Assembly (NCBI GenBank): GCA_036381435.1
Contig: DASVCW010000022.1
Span: 35,469 to 99,468 of the forward strand
Direction of reading: 5' to 3'
Source: Fodinibius sp036381435
GTDB taxonomy: Bacteria > Bacteroidota > Rhodothermia > Balneolales > Balneolaceae
Length of the DNA stretch: 64,000 nt
Shown: positions 17,617 through 27,314 of the stretch, in pieces
Position numbering within the stretch: position 1 is the stretch's first letter
How the letters are laid out: each line of letters begins with the position of its first letter
Translations under genes and position numbers: made by a program
Notes under the pieces: generated by a model
What the model saw: only the letters and a program-made list of their open reading frames with translations
Told to the model about the DNA's origin: nothing
Database searches by the model: none

Positions 17617-18174
17617 TTAGCCGTTGATCTTCTTCGTCCAATCCACCAGGTTTTGCAATAGTTTTCGCATTAGATCTTTGGAGGTATCATCCGTAAGTTT
17701 CATTTGGTCATCAAACTTTTCTTTGGCCCTGGCCACCAACACTTCTGGCTGATTGACCGGATGAATGCCTAGAAACACAAACATTTGCCGCAGGTGATAT
17801 TGCGCCCTGGCAGTTCCGATCATGCCGGTAGAAGCACCCATAATAGCTGCTGTTTTTCCTTTAAAAGAATTATCTCCATATGGTCTGGATGCCCAGTCGA
17901 TAGCATTTTTCAAAACGCCTGGAACAGAATAATTATATTCCGGTGTGACGAACAAAATAGCATCTGCCTTACTCACTTTTTGCTTTAAATCCTTAACCTT
18001 CTGCGGGGGATCCTTTTCCTTATCCTGATTAAAGCCCGGAATACCGTCCAATTCAAAAATTTCAATTTCCGCTTCATCCGGCGCTAGCTGTACTGCTTCT
18101 CTAAGTAACGCACGGTTGAAAGATTTTTGCCTGAGGCTGCCTGCCATTCCGAGAATCTGTAATTTATCACTCAT
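17617..18174 (-). CDS. NADPH-dependent FMN reductase (flavodoxin-like, ChrR/ArsH type)
   Basis: A 185-residue flavodoxin-fold oxidoreductase. GMAGSLRQKSFNRALLREA is the phosphate-binding loop for FMN, and FVTPEYNYSVPGVLKNAIDWASRP is the family signature. KTAAIMGASTGMIGTARAQYHLRQ.. completes the FMN site. Related enzymes reduce quinones, azo compounds, chromate or free flavin. The natural substrate is not clear. It is divergent from the FNT channel gene across 187 bp. Confidence 0.9.
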   Translation of the reverse strand: MSDKLQILGMAGSLRQKSFNRALLREAVQLAPDEAEIEIFELDGIPGFNQDKEKDPPQKVKDLKQKVSKADAILFVTPEYNYSVPGVLKNAIDWASRPYGDNSFKGKTAAIMGASTGMIGTARAQYHLRQMFVFLGIHPVNQPEVLVARAKEKFDDQMKLTDDTSKDLMRKLLQNLVDWTKKING

Positions 18175-18294
18175 GATTATGTAGTTTATTAAATTAGTAT
18201 ATAATCAATGCTATTATGCTGCTTCTTGTTTTGCTCAACAAAAAGGGGAGTAATTTTGTTTGGGATTATAGTTGGTTTTTAGAAACCTATAAAA

Positions 18295-18315
18295 GAAGCT
18301 TCGATTCAAAGCTTC
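18295..18315 (+). promoter_or_regulatory. 7-bp perfect stem-loop in the leader of the FNT gene
   Basis: GAAGCTT-CGATTCA-AAGCTTC lies about 46 bp before the ATG. A weaker stem (GGTTT..AAACC) precedes it. Either could be a leader structure or an operator; no family was recognised. Confidence 0.35.
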
Positions 18316-18361
18316 CTTTAAGAAAATCCATCTTCTTTAATCGAAATTTATAGATAAAAAT

Positions 18362-19165
18362 ATGTCCTTAGATCAACATCCTGCTTCTATCCGGCCTTAT
18401 GAAGAAATTCTAAGAACGCAGATCGAGGAGGGTGAAAAGCAGCTGGAACGCAAGGGACAAGGACTGTTTTTCTCTTCACTTTCTGCCGGACTTGATATCG
18501 GTTTTGGCCCTCTGTTGATGGCAACAGTGTTAACTTTTGCGAGCGGTATTTACAGCCAGGCATCAACAGACCTGCTTTTAGCCGCTCTTTATCCCGTTGG
18601 ATTTATTTTGGTGGTGATCAGCCGAACTGATCTCTATACAGAATTAGATGCTCGTGCCGTTTTTCCGGTCCTCGATAACCTTTCCTCATTATCGAGTCTA
18701 GGCAGGCTTTGGGCCTTTGTCATTCTCGGCAATCTTATAGGCGGTTTTCTCTTCTCCGCCATGGCCGTTTATGTTGGAACCCAATATGGAGTGATTGAAC
18801 CCAATGCTATAGCAGAGCTGGCAACTGTTTACACAGAACGAACGACATGGCAATTGTTTATAGGGGCTATTTTCGCAGGATGGCTGATGGGCCTGGTGGC
18901 CTGGCTTATTATTGCTGCAAGAACAACTATTAGCGCTGTTTTTTTCGTCTGGTTATGCACCTTCACTATCGCCCTGCTTCACCTCCCCCATTCCATCGCA
19001 GGAAATGTGGAAGTAGCGATGGGACTCCTTGTTGATCCTGCTGTCAGTATTTTAGACTATGGGCGTTTTTTGCTCGCTTCTCTCATTGGTAATGCTGTTG
19101 GAGGAGTGATTTTTGCCGCCATCCTGAAATTTGCCGGCAGACCAAGTGATGCTAATTTGCCTTAA
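18362..19165 (+). CDS. Formate/nitrite transporter (FNT) family channel
   Basis: A 267-residue integral membrane protein. A charged N-terminal tail (about 1-35) precedes six membrane segments. FSSLSAGLDIGFGPLLMATV and LLLAALYPVGFILVVISRTDLYTE carry typical FNT helix text, followed by NLIGGFLFSAMAVYVG and IFAGWLMGLVAWLIIAARTT. The family moves small anions such as formate, nitrite, hydrosulfide or possibly bicarbonate through a pentameric channel. A beta-carbonic anhydrase gene follows 160 bp later on the same strand, which suggests an acid/anion or CO2 link. The substrate cannot be fixed from sequence alone. Confidence 0.87.
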   Translation: MSLDQHPASIRPYEEILRTQIEEGEKQLERKGQGLFFSSLSAGLDIGFGPLLMATVLTFASGIYSQASTDLLLAALYPVGFILVVISRTDLYTELDARAVFPVLDNLSSLSSLGRLWAFVILGNLIGGFLFSAMAVYVGTQYGVIEPNAIAELATVYTERTTWQLFIGAIFAGWLMGLVAWLIIAARTTISAVFFVWLCTFTIALLHLPHSIAGNVEVAMGLLVDPAVSILDYGRFLLASLIGNAVGGVIFAAILKFAGRPSDANLP

Positions 19166-19325
19166 AGCCTCTTCATGAGGAGCAACTATAAATTCAACTA
19201 AAAGTCATTGTTCCGCCGTCTTCATTTTTATACCTTTGGAGGCAACAAACTTGACCAGTTAGAGGTTGCTTCACAGTTTAACCGCTAATTCAATCTTCAA
19301 TACACAAAAATAGGTAACTTACATT

Positions 19326-19943
19326 TTGGAATCACTAAGCAAACTTTTTGACGGAAATACCGACTGGGCAAACAAAATTAAGAAAGATGATCCCGATTTT
19401 TTTTCAAATCTGGCAAAGGGGCAGTCTCCGGAATATCTGTGGATCGGTTGTTCGGACAGCCGCGTGCCCGCTAATCAGGTTGCAAGTTTGATGCCGGGTG
19501 AAATGTTTGTCCATCGCAACATCGCCAACGTCGTGGTTCACTCCGACCTGAACTGTCTTTCTGTAATTCAATATGCGGTTGAAGTCCTTAAAGTGAAACA
19601 TGTTATTGTTTGTGGTCATTATGGCTGCGGGGGAGTTAAAGCAGCATTAGGAGAACAAGAAAACGGGCTGATTGATAACTGGCTGCGTCATATTAAAGAT
19701 GTAGAACAATCCCACGCCAAAAAGTTAGAGGGATTAACGGATGATGAAAAACATGATTTGCTGTGTGACCTAAATGTGAAAGCGCAGGTAAAAAATGTAT
19801 GTGCCACAACTTTTGTACAGGATGCATGGGAAAAGGGCGAAACCTTATCTGTACATGGATTGATTTATGATCTTAAGGATGGCCTTTTAAAAGATTTGGA
19901 TACTTGTGTTAGCTCAATCAGTCAGTTCCGGGAATTGCAATAA
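19326..19943 (+). CDS. Beta-class carbonic anhydrase
   Basis: It interconverts CO2 and bicarbonate. The 205-residue protein starts at TTG (MESLSKLFDGNTDWANKI), supported by AGGTAA 12 bp upstream and by the family's usual N-terminus. Zinc ligands are plain: Cys42 and Asp44 in GCSDSRV, His98 and Cys101 in CGHYGCGG. MPGEMFVHRNIANVV completes the active site. It is a soluble cytoplasmic enzyme of standard length. It follows an FNT channel gene, and pncB follows 86 bp later on the same strand. Confidence 0.95.
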   Translation: MESLSKLFDGNTDWANKIKKDDPDFFSNLAKGQSPEYLWIGCSDSRVPANQVASLMPGEMFVHRNIANVVVHSDLNCLSVIQYAVEVLKVKHVIVCGHYGCGGVKAALGEQENGLIDNWLRHIKDVEQSHAKKLEGLTDDEKHDLLCDLNVKAQVKNVCATTFVQDAWEKGETLSVHGLIYDLKDGLLKDLDTCVSSISQFRELQ

Positions 19944-20029
19944 TTACTGCTGAGCAAATTCTATCGCTTATCAATTGTATTACGTATCTTATTGATGCTA
20001 AAAACCAATTTTTAACGGACTGATTTTCT

Positions 20030-21469
20030 ATGAACCTGGTTCAGCCCGGGCAATCGATTTCGCTGCTCAAACACCCCGCACTTTATACCGATTTATACGA
20101 GCTTACCATGGCTCAAGGCTATTTTTTATCGGGACGTCAAAATGAACATGCCTGCTTTAATTACTTTTTCAGAGAAAATCCTTTTGAGGGCGGATATGTG
20201 GTTTTTGCCGGCCTCACAGACCTACTTCAAATTCTTGAAAATTACCGTTTTCATGATGATGAATTAGATTATCTCGCTGGTATTGGTTTCCATGCTGAGT
20301 TTCTTGATTACTTAAAAACCTTTCGCATCACCGCCGATATTTATTCAGCAAAAGAGGGTGAAATTGTCTTTCCCAGAGAAACAATTCTGCAAGTGGAAGG
20401 CAATCTCATTGAAACCCAAATGCTGGAAACCCTGCTGCTGAATATTCTCAACTTTGAATCCCTGATCGCCACCAAAGCTTCTCGTATGAAGCTAGCTGCA
20501 GGTGGCAACAAAGTTCTTGATTTCGGCCTTCGCCGTGCTCAGGGATTCGGTGGCATCCAAGCCAGTAAAGCTGCTGTTATCGGTGGCGTTGAAGCCACTT
20601 CGAACGTCTATTCTTCATTCGTTCACGGTACACCTGCCAGCGGAACAATGGCTCATTCATGGATCCAATCTTTTGATGATGAACTAACGGCTTTTCGTAA
20701 ATATGCTGAATACTATTCTGATGATTGTATTCTGCTGGTCGATACCTATGATACCCTCACAATCGGTGTGCCCAATGCCATTAAAGTGGCCAAAGAAATG
20801 GAAGAAAACGGAGACCGGCTAAAAGGAATTCGGCTCGACAGCGGGGATTTGGCTTATTTTTCACAAAAGGCACGAAAACAGCTTGATAATGCTGGTCTTG
20901 AATACGTAAAAATTGCGGTTTCCAATCAGCTTGATGAACGGCTTATCAAAAGTTTGCTGGATCAAAAGGCACCTATAGACCTGTTTGGAGTAGGCACCCG
21001 GCTGGTAACGGGACATGAAAGTCCCGCTTTGGACGGCGTTTATAAAATGGCAGCGGTTAACGGTATTCCAAAGCTGAAGATTTCGGAAAATATTGAGAAA
21101 ACGACCTTTCCGGGCAAGAAGAAAATCATCCGCTACATTAACGGAGAGGATAAATTTTATGGCGATGGAATTTTGCTGGCTTCCGAAGATAAGGTTAACA
21201 CTTTGTTTCACCCTTATTATACCATCAAACATTCCGATGTTTCTTTATTTGAAACCGAAGAAGTTTTACACCCGGTGATGAAAGCGGGAAAAAATGTGTA
21301 TGAAATGCCTTCGCCTTTTGAAAGTGCAGCTTATGCAAAAGAACGACTGGCAAGAGTACATCCCGAACACAAGCGTTTCGAAAATCCGCATATTTATAAA
21401 GTAGGCATCAGCAGAAGGCTGAAGGATTTGCGCGATGAAATAGCCCAAAATATGAAAGAAAAAAATTAG
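20030..21469 (+). CDS. pncB: Nicotinate phosphoribosyltransferase
   Basis: It makes nicotinate mononucleotide from nicotinate and PRPP, using ATP, in NAD salvage. It is 479 residues, the usual length. DLYELTMAQGYF (21-32) is the N-terminal signature, RRAQGFGGIQASKAA binds substrate, and HGTPASGTMAHSW includes the expected phosphorylated His209. IRLDSGDLAYFSQKAR and FGVGTRLVTGHESPAL are further conserved blocks. Nicotinamidase (pncA) lies 179 bp downstream, completing the nicotinamide-to-NAD route, although a repeat element separates the two genes. Confidence 0.95.
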   Translation: MNLVQPGQSISLLKHPALYTDLYELTMAQGYFLSGRQNEHACFNYFFRENPFEGGYVVFAGLTDLLQILENYRFHDDELDYLAGIGFHAEFLDYLKTFRITADIYSAKEGEIVFPRETILQVEGNLIETQMLETLLLNILNFESLIATKASRMKLAAGGNKVLDFGLRRAQGFGGIQASKAAVIGGVEATSNVYSSFVHGTPASGTMAHSWIQSFDDELTAFRKYAEYYSDDCILLVDTYDTLTIGVPNAIKVAKEMEENGDRLKGIRLDSGDLAYFSQKARKQLDNAGLEYVKIAVSNQLDERLIKSLLDQKAPIDLFGVGTRLVTGHESPALDGVYKMAAVNGIPKLKISENIEKTTFPGKKKIIRYINGEDKFYGDGILLASEDKVNTLFHPYYTIKHSDVSLFETEEVLHPVMKAGKNVYEMPSPFESAAYAKERLARVHPEHKRFENPHIYKVGISRRLKDLRDEIAQNMKEKN

Positions 21470-21508
21470 TATGAAACGAACATTATTGGGATGAAATCTT
21501 TAATTCCG

Positions 21509-21607
21509 TGTCATGCTGAACTTGTTTCAGCATCTATAGCAATTGCTGTTTTAGAAGCCGATAATGCAATTTCTGATTACAGATCCTGAAATAAATTCAG
21601 GATGACA
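21509..21607. repeat. Miniature inverted-repeat element, GTCATGCTGAAC family (complete copy)
   Basis: The ends TGTCATGCTGAA and TTCAGGATGACA are inverted, and each carries a further small palindrome (CTGAACTTGTTTCAG and CCTGAAATAAATTCAGG). It is inserted between pncB and pncA. A left-end fragment of the same family is at 33702-33733. Confidence 0.7.
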
Positions 21608-21648
21608 TTGCCCTTTAAAGAACTCTAATAAATAATTATAGAATCCTT

Positions 21649-22263
21649 ATGAAAGCACTTTTAATTGTTGATGTACAAAATGATTTTTGTCCCGGCGGAG
21701 CACTTGCTGTTCCCGGTGGAGATCAAATCATCCCGGTTATCAATAAGCTTGCGCAAGCATTTGATAGTGTTATTCAAACGCAAGACTGGCATCCGAAGGG
21801 ACATTCTTCTTTTGCATCATCCCATAAAGACAAAGAACCTTATGAAATCATAGAGATGCCCTATGGGCAGCAAGTTCTTTGGCCTGACCATTGTGTCCAG
21901 GGGAATAAAGGAGCGGCATTTCATCCGGAATTGGAAGTCGAACGAACACAGCTTATCATTCGAAAAGGATTTCGCAAAAACATCGACTCTTACTCCGCTT
22001 TTTATGAGAATGATCAAAAAACAACGACGGGATTGGCGGGTTATCTAAATGAACGGGGAGTTGAAGAGCTTTATGTTACGGGACTCGCGAGCGATTTCTG
22101 TGTAAAGTGGTCTGTTTTAGACGGACTGAATGAAGGTTTTGATGTTTATGTGATTGAGGACGCGGTAAAAGGCATTGATATTGAAGGGTCGGTAGATCAG
22201 GCCTGGAATGAAATGCTTGAGGCCGGGGCAAAGAAAGTGTCATCACAAGAACTTTCTTCTTAA
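21649..22263 (+). CDS. pncA: Nicotinamidase (isochorismatase superfamily)
   Basis: It hydrolyses nicotinamide to nicotinate and ammonia, supplying PncB. The 204-residue protein shows IVDVQNDFCPGGALAVPGG (catalytic Asp8), QDWHPKGHSSF (metal-binding Asp/His/His) and the catalytic cysteine in VTGLASDFCVKWSVLDG. The length matches E. coli PncA (about 213). It sits in a plus-strand run with pncB. Confidence 0.95.
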   Translation: MKALLIVDVQNDFCPGGALAVPGGDQIIPVINKLAQAFDSVIQTQDWHPKGHSSFASSHKDKEPYEIIEMPYGQQVLWPDHCVQGNKGAAFHPELEVERTQLIIRKGFRKNIDSYSAFYENDQKTTTGLAGYLNERGVEELYVTGLASDFCVKWSVLDGLNEGFDVYVIEDAVKGIDIEGSVDQAWNEMLEAGAKKVSSQELSS

Positions 22264-22384
22264 AAAGACAGTAAAAACCATTGAAATGGTTACTTAAATT
22301 AGATATCCCGTTAATCCCCGATTAATCCGGGGTTACGGTAAAAAAATAATATATAAACCGTTTAACGGTTTTCATCTTCATTAA

Positions 22385-23476
22385 ATGGTTCATCAAACAG
22401 ATTTTTGCATTTTGGGGGCAGGTTTGGCGGGACTTTCCCTCGCTGACGCGCTTCAAGAACAAAACTTTTCGGTCATTGTCGTTGATAAAAACACTGTTGC
22501 GGCCGGGGCTTCAGGTACCCCGGGGGGACTTGTAAATCCCGCCACTGGCCGACGGGGAGTAAAATCCTGGAAAGCGGAATTATGCTATGAAACAATCGCT
22601 CAGAATCTTGAGAAAGTTCAAGGCTCTTCACCTGAAACTTTCTATCTGAATAACGGCCTTCTTCGTCCCGCCCTGCTCAAAAAGATGGCCCGCAAGATGA
22701 AAGAACAGTACGAAAAAACATCGTGGGCGGAAGGCTGGTGCGAGTGGAAAACTGAAGGGGAAATAAAAGAAATTCACCCGAACATAAAATGTGTGGATGG
22801 CGGTTATTGGCTTCCCGTCGGCTTATCAGTAAACATAGAAAAATATTTAAATGCTTATGCGAATTATTTAGAAAACCGGGGAGTGAAGTCTTTTTTCAAT
22901 CAAGAGCCGAAAGTTATTAATGATAAAAAAAGCTGGAAGCTGGAATCAGGAGATGTAACCATCAACAGTAAAAACCTTGTTTTCGCTACCGGACACAGTA
23001 CCGGCGATTCTCCTTTTTGGAATTGGCTGCCCCTTCATCTCATTAAGGGACAAGTAGCCAAATTTAAAACAAACGGTTCGCCTCTCTCCTTTTCTCACTC
23101 TATCTCCAGTTTAGGATACATCGCCCTCACAGGAGAAAAGGATACTTTTATTCAGGGCAGTACTTACGAGCATGACTTTACTGATTTGAATCCCAATAAT
23201 GAAGGTGAAGCTTACCTCCGAAAACGAATGCGCAGAACATTACCACAGCTGGAAGAAAGGGCAACAGTTATAGAACAGTGGGCGGGAGTACGAACCTCAA
23301 CTCCCAACCGAAAACCTATTTTGGGGAGGCATCCTAACCACAAAAATCTTCACTTATTTACGGGATTAGGCTCAAAAGGACTACTTTACAGTAAATTTTT
23401 AGCTAATCATTATCTTGAACATCTCACCGATGGAGCTGTCCTTTTTCCGGAGATTAACATTTCCCGATTGCTATAG
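22385..23476 (+). CDS. FAD-dependent oxidoreductase (DAO family)
   Basis: A 363-residue flavoprotein with the Rossmann motif ILGAGLAGLSLADAL (about 9-23) and SGTPGGLVNPATGRRG. The C-terminal block VRTSTPNRKPILGRHPNHKNLHLFTGLGSKGL matches the oxidoreductase half of MnmC and related D-amino-acid-oxidase-like enzymes. The MnmC methyltransferase half is absent. The substrate is unknown: an amine or amino acid, or the tRNA cmnm5U modification, are all possible. It follows pncA by 121 bp on the same strand. Confidence 0.82.
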   Translation: MVHQTDFCILGAGLAGLSLADALQEQNFSVIVVDKNTVAAGASGTPGGLVNPATGRRGVKSWKAELCYETIAQNLEKVQGSSPETFYLNNGLLRPALLKKMARKMKEQYEKTSWAEGWCEWKTEGEIKEIHPNIKCVDGGYWLPVGLSVNIEKYLNAYANYLENRGVKSFFNQEPKVINDKKSWKLESGDVTINSKNLVFATGHSTGDSPFWNWLPLHLIKGQVAKFKTNGSPLSFSHSISSLGYIALTGEKDTFIQGSTYEHDFTDLNPNNEGEAYLRKRMRRTLPQLEERATVIEQWAGVRTSTPNRKPILGRHPNHKNLHLFTGLGSKGLLYSKFLANHYLEHLTDGAVLFPEINISRLL

Positions 23477-23532
23477 TCCTAGCAGCAGTGCTTGCGAATA
23501 ACTTTAAAAGTTAGCTCTGAATTTTTATCTCA

Positions 23533-25068
23533 TCAAAATTTTAAAATCAATCCACTCCAAGCCATCCCGGCACTGCCATTTTTAGCTAAGGTATTTACAG
23601 TAGAAGCAGCTATACTGAACTCAAAATTTCGGAATTCAAGGCCTACACCTGCCGAATAGCTTGTGGATGAATATCCCCCGGTTCTCATTCCCACCCGAAG
23701 CGGAAAAAACCCGAAAAGGTCATACTCAATACCTGTTGATAATGCCATCTTTTGAGTGTTAACTCCTTCATTGCTAAAGCCGCGGGTGAGATCAACTGAA
23801 ATGCTTAATTTACTGAGGATGAGACGGGTTCCGAAATGAAGCATGGTAGGCAGAAAACGTTTATTTTCGACGTTCTTCTGCGGCACAAAGCTATTATATA
23901 TTCCAGTCATAATGCTGTCTTCGAGAACATGACTGATGTACTCCCCCCGATCACCGTTATACTCTTCATCAATTGTTTCCTGATCAAAGTTAAAACCACG
24001 CCATATCAGATTTTTATCAGCAACAAAGGCCCCTGCATTTTCGGTAAAAGTTAAACTTCCCAGATCAGTAAGCGAAAGTCCCACCTGAAGATGTTCTGCG
24101 CCTTTAAATAAAGCACCGAGCACCGGAATATTTACATCCATTTCTACTACGGCACCAAGATCCAAGCCCCAGCCGGAGGTTTTTACCCCGTACATATCTT
24201 CGGGAACGATTTCTACGTAATCTTCAATGACGGGTACCTTAGACTGAGATTCTCTCACCTGATAATACTCGGTTAACTGATCCGTAATTTCACCTGTAGT
24301 TTCAATGCGGTAGTTAAAATCATGACGAATCTCTTCAACTTCGTTCTGTGGGCCTTTAAGTGTCAATACTGAATTGAAATCTGCTTTATAGGAGTTGACT
24401 CCTAATAATAACTTCGGTGCGGCGCCGGCATAAATTTTGACGTTTCTTGCAAAGCCTAAATTTTCGATCTCCAATAGCTGAATGGAAACACCTAATGATG
24501 CCTCATAGAAAACGAGTGTAGAGGTAGAAAAGTTAACGGGCTGCCCATCACCAAAAATCCCGGCATTGAAACCGTAAATAGCTAACTGTGCCGCTCCTTT
24601 ATTAATACCGGTATTCATTAATATCCTCGTACGAAGTGCCAGACCCATCGCCCACTTATCATTTCTAACTGATAATCCCACAGGTATAAAATCAACCTGC
24701 ATTCCAAAGTTTTTCATCCCGGCGGGGTCATTTCCAAACCAATCAGTAAGAGCATCCTCGGCTATGCTACCTGTTATGGTTAATCCCCTGGTGAAGTAAG
24801 TATCGTAAACATGCAAGTTTATCAACGGTCCGCCCATACTGGTGCTGATACCGCCAAGAAGTCCGAATGTGATTCGCGGTCCAGCACCCCCGAGCATCAG
24901 ATTTGCCGGGTTGATAAAATTAGCGTGATAACCTTCCACATAGGCCGTACCACCGCCGCCTAAAGCCAGGCTTTTCGCCGTTAAATGAGCAGATTGTGCA
25001 TTGGCTTGCAAGCTCCATCCGCTCATCAACCCCACCAATAACCATAAAAATCGTTTTCCCATAGTCAT
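23533..25068 (-). CDS. Outer-membrane beta-barrel protein (DUF5723-like)
   Basis: 511 residues with a signal peptide (MGKRFLWLLVGLMSGWSLQANAQ). It has the sequence style of PorV/FadL-like barrels of Bacteroidota: LTAKSLALGGGGTAYVEGYHANFINPANL.. at the start, many glycine-aromatic strands, and a last strand FEFSIAASTVNTLAKNGSAGMAWSGLILKF. It lies 14 bp after the 743-residue lipoprotein gene on the same strand, so the two are almost certainly cotranscribed and may form one surface assembly. The role is unknown. Confidence 0.72.
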   Translation of the reverse strand: MTMGKRFLWLLVGLMSGWSLQANAQSAHLTAKSLALGGGGTAYVEGYHANFINPANLMLGGAGPRITFGLLGGISTSMGGPLINLHVYDTYFTRGLTITGSIAEDALTDWFGNDPAGMKNFGMQVDFIPVGLSVRNDKWAMGLALRTRILMNTGINKGAAQLAIYGFNAGIFGDGQPVNFSTSTLVFYEASLGVSIQLLEIENLGFARNVKIYAGAAPKLLLGVNSYKADFNSVLTLKGPQNEVEEIRHDFNYRIETTGEITDQLTEYYQVRESQSKVPVIEDYVEIVPEDMYGVKTSGWGLDLGAVVEMDVNIPVLGALFKGAEHLQVGLSLTDLGSLTFTENAGAFVADKNLIWRGFNFDQETIDEEYNGDRGEYISHVLEDSIMTGIYNSFVPQKNVENKRFLPTMLHFGTRLILSKLSISVDLTRGFSNEGVNTQKMALSTGIEYDLFGFFPLRVGMRTGGYSSTSYSAGVGLEFRNFEFSIAASTVNTLAKNGSAGMAWSGLILKF

Positions 25069-25082
25069 AAAGTTAAATGCTA

Positions 25083-27314
25083 TTAGTTAAAGGCTGAGAT
25101 TACATCTACACTCATTTTCATTCGTATCATCACGGAATCTTCAGCCCGAACTTTTACTTCCCGCTGTTGCGCAGTGTTGAAATTAATTTTCAGAATCATT
25201 GAACGCGTTTGATTGATAAGTTCAAGCTGTTCAGCTGTCAAACTGATTTGCAATTTGCCGGTTTTTGCCCCTCCATCTTCCACAAATCCGGTAACAGGAT
25301 CAATCGAAGCCGCCTGTACCATCAAAGGCTCTTGGCCATTAAGCGGATAACTTGTTACTTCATCCCCGTTTTCATTGAGCATAATGAGCGATAAATCCAG
25401 GCCAAATGGTAATCCGTTGGTATAGTTGATGGTAAAAATAGCTTCTGATAACTGCTGCTCATCCCCCTCCCCTGGCAAATTACTAAGGTCGGCATCCAGG
25501 GTATCGCTGAAACTCGCATTTTCTGCAGAGAAATTTAGCGGTAGATCAACACTCAGCCGGGGATCAAAAGTGATGGGTGTGGATATGGTTTCGGTTTCAG
25601 CGCTGCCGTCTTCATTGATACGGGCAATGCCTACGAACCGAATTTTAGAAGGCAGATTGCTGAAAAATTCAGATGCGTTGGTGCCGGAACTATCGAAACG
25701 GGCTATTCCGCCTGCGGTTGAACCATCAGGAGAAGTAGTTAAGATAAACTTGATAAGCTGTTCTTCATCCGGCGGCCTGTTATTAGCCATAAGTTCGGAA
25801 GGCGCATCAAAGGACGATACATAAAAATTACTACCCGGTTTTCCCGACAGGTAAACGGTGTTTCCATCGCTGTTGATACCGGCAATAATCGCGTAAACAG
25901 TGGCGTCAACAGTCAGGTTGGTTTCATAAATGATGTTCAAAATGGGATTGGCGAAGGTAATGTCTGAAATTTGCTCTGACAAATCACTGATGCCGTCAAT
26001 TTTTATCACTTCCGCTTCATCATCATTAAAAACATCCAGCTTATTAGCTCCGTTAGCAGCCGCATCATTATTGAGCAGTACATTTCTCGGAATGATCACT
26101 CCTGTTGCCCTTTTGATTTCCAGGTTGCTTAATTCGACCGATGCCCGAAGCTCATCCGCTTCATTAATGGTGCGGATTTGTGACCCTGCCCCCTGCTGAG
26201 TATTTTCGGTAATGGCATCAATATTATAAGTCACCTCATTGTCTAAAGCGTAAATACGATAACCGGAAAGATCGAATGAAGTAGAGAAACTGCCACCGTT
26301 TAATTCTGAAGGTATGTTATTCATTGAAAGAATCAGCGGCGTATCGGTTGATTTACTGCGAATATCGGGGAATGAAATATCGAGGCTCTCTATGGCAATA
26401 TTGATCTGGTTGGTGATATCAATAGAAAGGAGTCCGTTGCTCAGACCTATAAAATGGCCAGGTTGTGTAAACAAAAATTTGTTGTCGTCCACATTCGTCG
26501 TACCCGAACTGCTGAATTGCTGAGATTCAATTGCCGCTGATACCTGTGAAGCTGCCAGGTTTTGTCCCCTAACACTGTTAACCACCAGATTATCAGCATT
26601 TTCTTTCATGGTCTGTGCCGACCAGCTCGCGCTGATATTGATATTTAGATCAGATAGCTGTGTACCGGCGGGAATAGAAATAGTGCCTGTTTCGGTGGCA
26701 TTATGGTTAAAGGGATTTATAGCAGTGTTTCCTACAAATGAACTTCCCGAATTAAGCGTGATAGAAAGATTGTCAATATCAAAACCCAAATTATTGGTAA
26801 CTGTAAGTTCCAAAGAACCGTTATTTTTGATAATGGCGCTTACAAAATAATCAGTATTGAAATCGATATTTATGGTACCGGGCGTTGATGCTGCAGGCAC
26901 AGGATCGCCCTGCTGCAATGGAGCGGAGAAGCCTGTTATGCTTTCAAAACTCGCAGAACCGATACTGCCGGATGAAGAAAAATTAGCCAGGCTGATTTCA
27001 CCCACTTCCGAAACTACCGTAGCAGGATCGACATTCACCTTTGGAATGGCATCGTTCAGATCACCAAAGTCAAAGTCCTCTTCTTTTGAAAGCCTTATCA
27101 AACCGTTATTGTCAACGGTAAAAAGGGAATCAAAATTTTCGCCGGTAGTATCAATCAGGGCCCCGCTGCCGCCCAGAAACTGATAGGTCTGCTCAACTGT
27201 CAGCGGGAACTGCAGTTTGCTTTCAAGCTTAAAGTCAGGGGCTTGGGGAGGATCGCATGCATACAGTGATAATACTAATGCTGAGCACGCACAAAAACGC
27301 AGCACTTTTTTCAT
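25083..27314 (-). CDS. Large beta-rich lipoprotein of unknown function
   Basis: 743 residues with a lipoprotein signal (MKKVLRFCACSALVLSLYAC, lipobox YAC). The mature part is long, serine/asparagine-rich and beta-strand-like, with repeated phrases of the type ELTVTNNLGFDIDNLSITLNSG and PVNFSAENASFSDTL. No catalytic motif was recognised. The C-terminal segment (about 640-740) resembles an immunoglobulin-like domain. It is cotranscribed with the downstream barrel gene (14-bp gap). I do not recognise the family. Confidence 0.7.
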   Translation of the reverse strand: MKKVLRFCACSALVLSLYACDPPQAPDFKLESKLQFPLTVEQTYQFLGGSGALIDTTGENFDSLFTVDNNGLIRLSKEEDFDFGDLNDAIPKVNVDPATVVSEVGEISLANFSSSGSIGSASFESITGFSAPLQQGDPVPAASTPGTINIDFNTDYFVSAIIKNNGSLELTVTNNLGFDIDNLSITLNSGSSFVGNTAINPFNHNATETGTISIPAGTQLSDLNINISASWSAQTMKENADNLVVNSVRGQNLAASQVSAAIESQQFSSSGTTNVDDNKFLFTQPGHFIGLSNGLLSIDITNQINIAIESLDISFPDIRSKSTDTPLILSMNNIPSELNGGSFSTSFDLSGYRIYALDNEVTYNIDAITENTQQGAGSQIRTINEADELRASVELSNLEIKRATGVIIPRNVLLNNDAAANGANKLDVFNDDEAEVIKIDGISDLSEQISDITFANPILNIIYETNLTVDATVYAIIAGINSDGNTVYLSGKPGSNFYVSSFDAPSELMANNRPPDEEQLIKFILTTSPDGSTAGGIARFDSSGTNASEFFSNLPSKIRFVGIARINEDGSAETETISTPITFDPRLSVDLPLNFSAENASFSDTLDADLSNLPGEGDEQQLSEAIFTINYTNGLPFGLDLSLIMLNENGDEVTSYPLNGQEPLMVQAASIDPVTGFVEDGGAKTGKLQISLTAEQLELINQTRSMILKINFNTAQQREVKVRAEDSVMIRMKMSVDVISAFN

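Noticed and set aside
22308..22338. Palindrome after pncA read as an intrinsic terminator
   Set aside because: The stem is imperfect and followed by an A-run rather than a T-run on the plus strand, so a pncA terminator is not supported.
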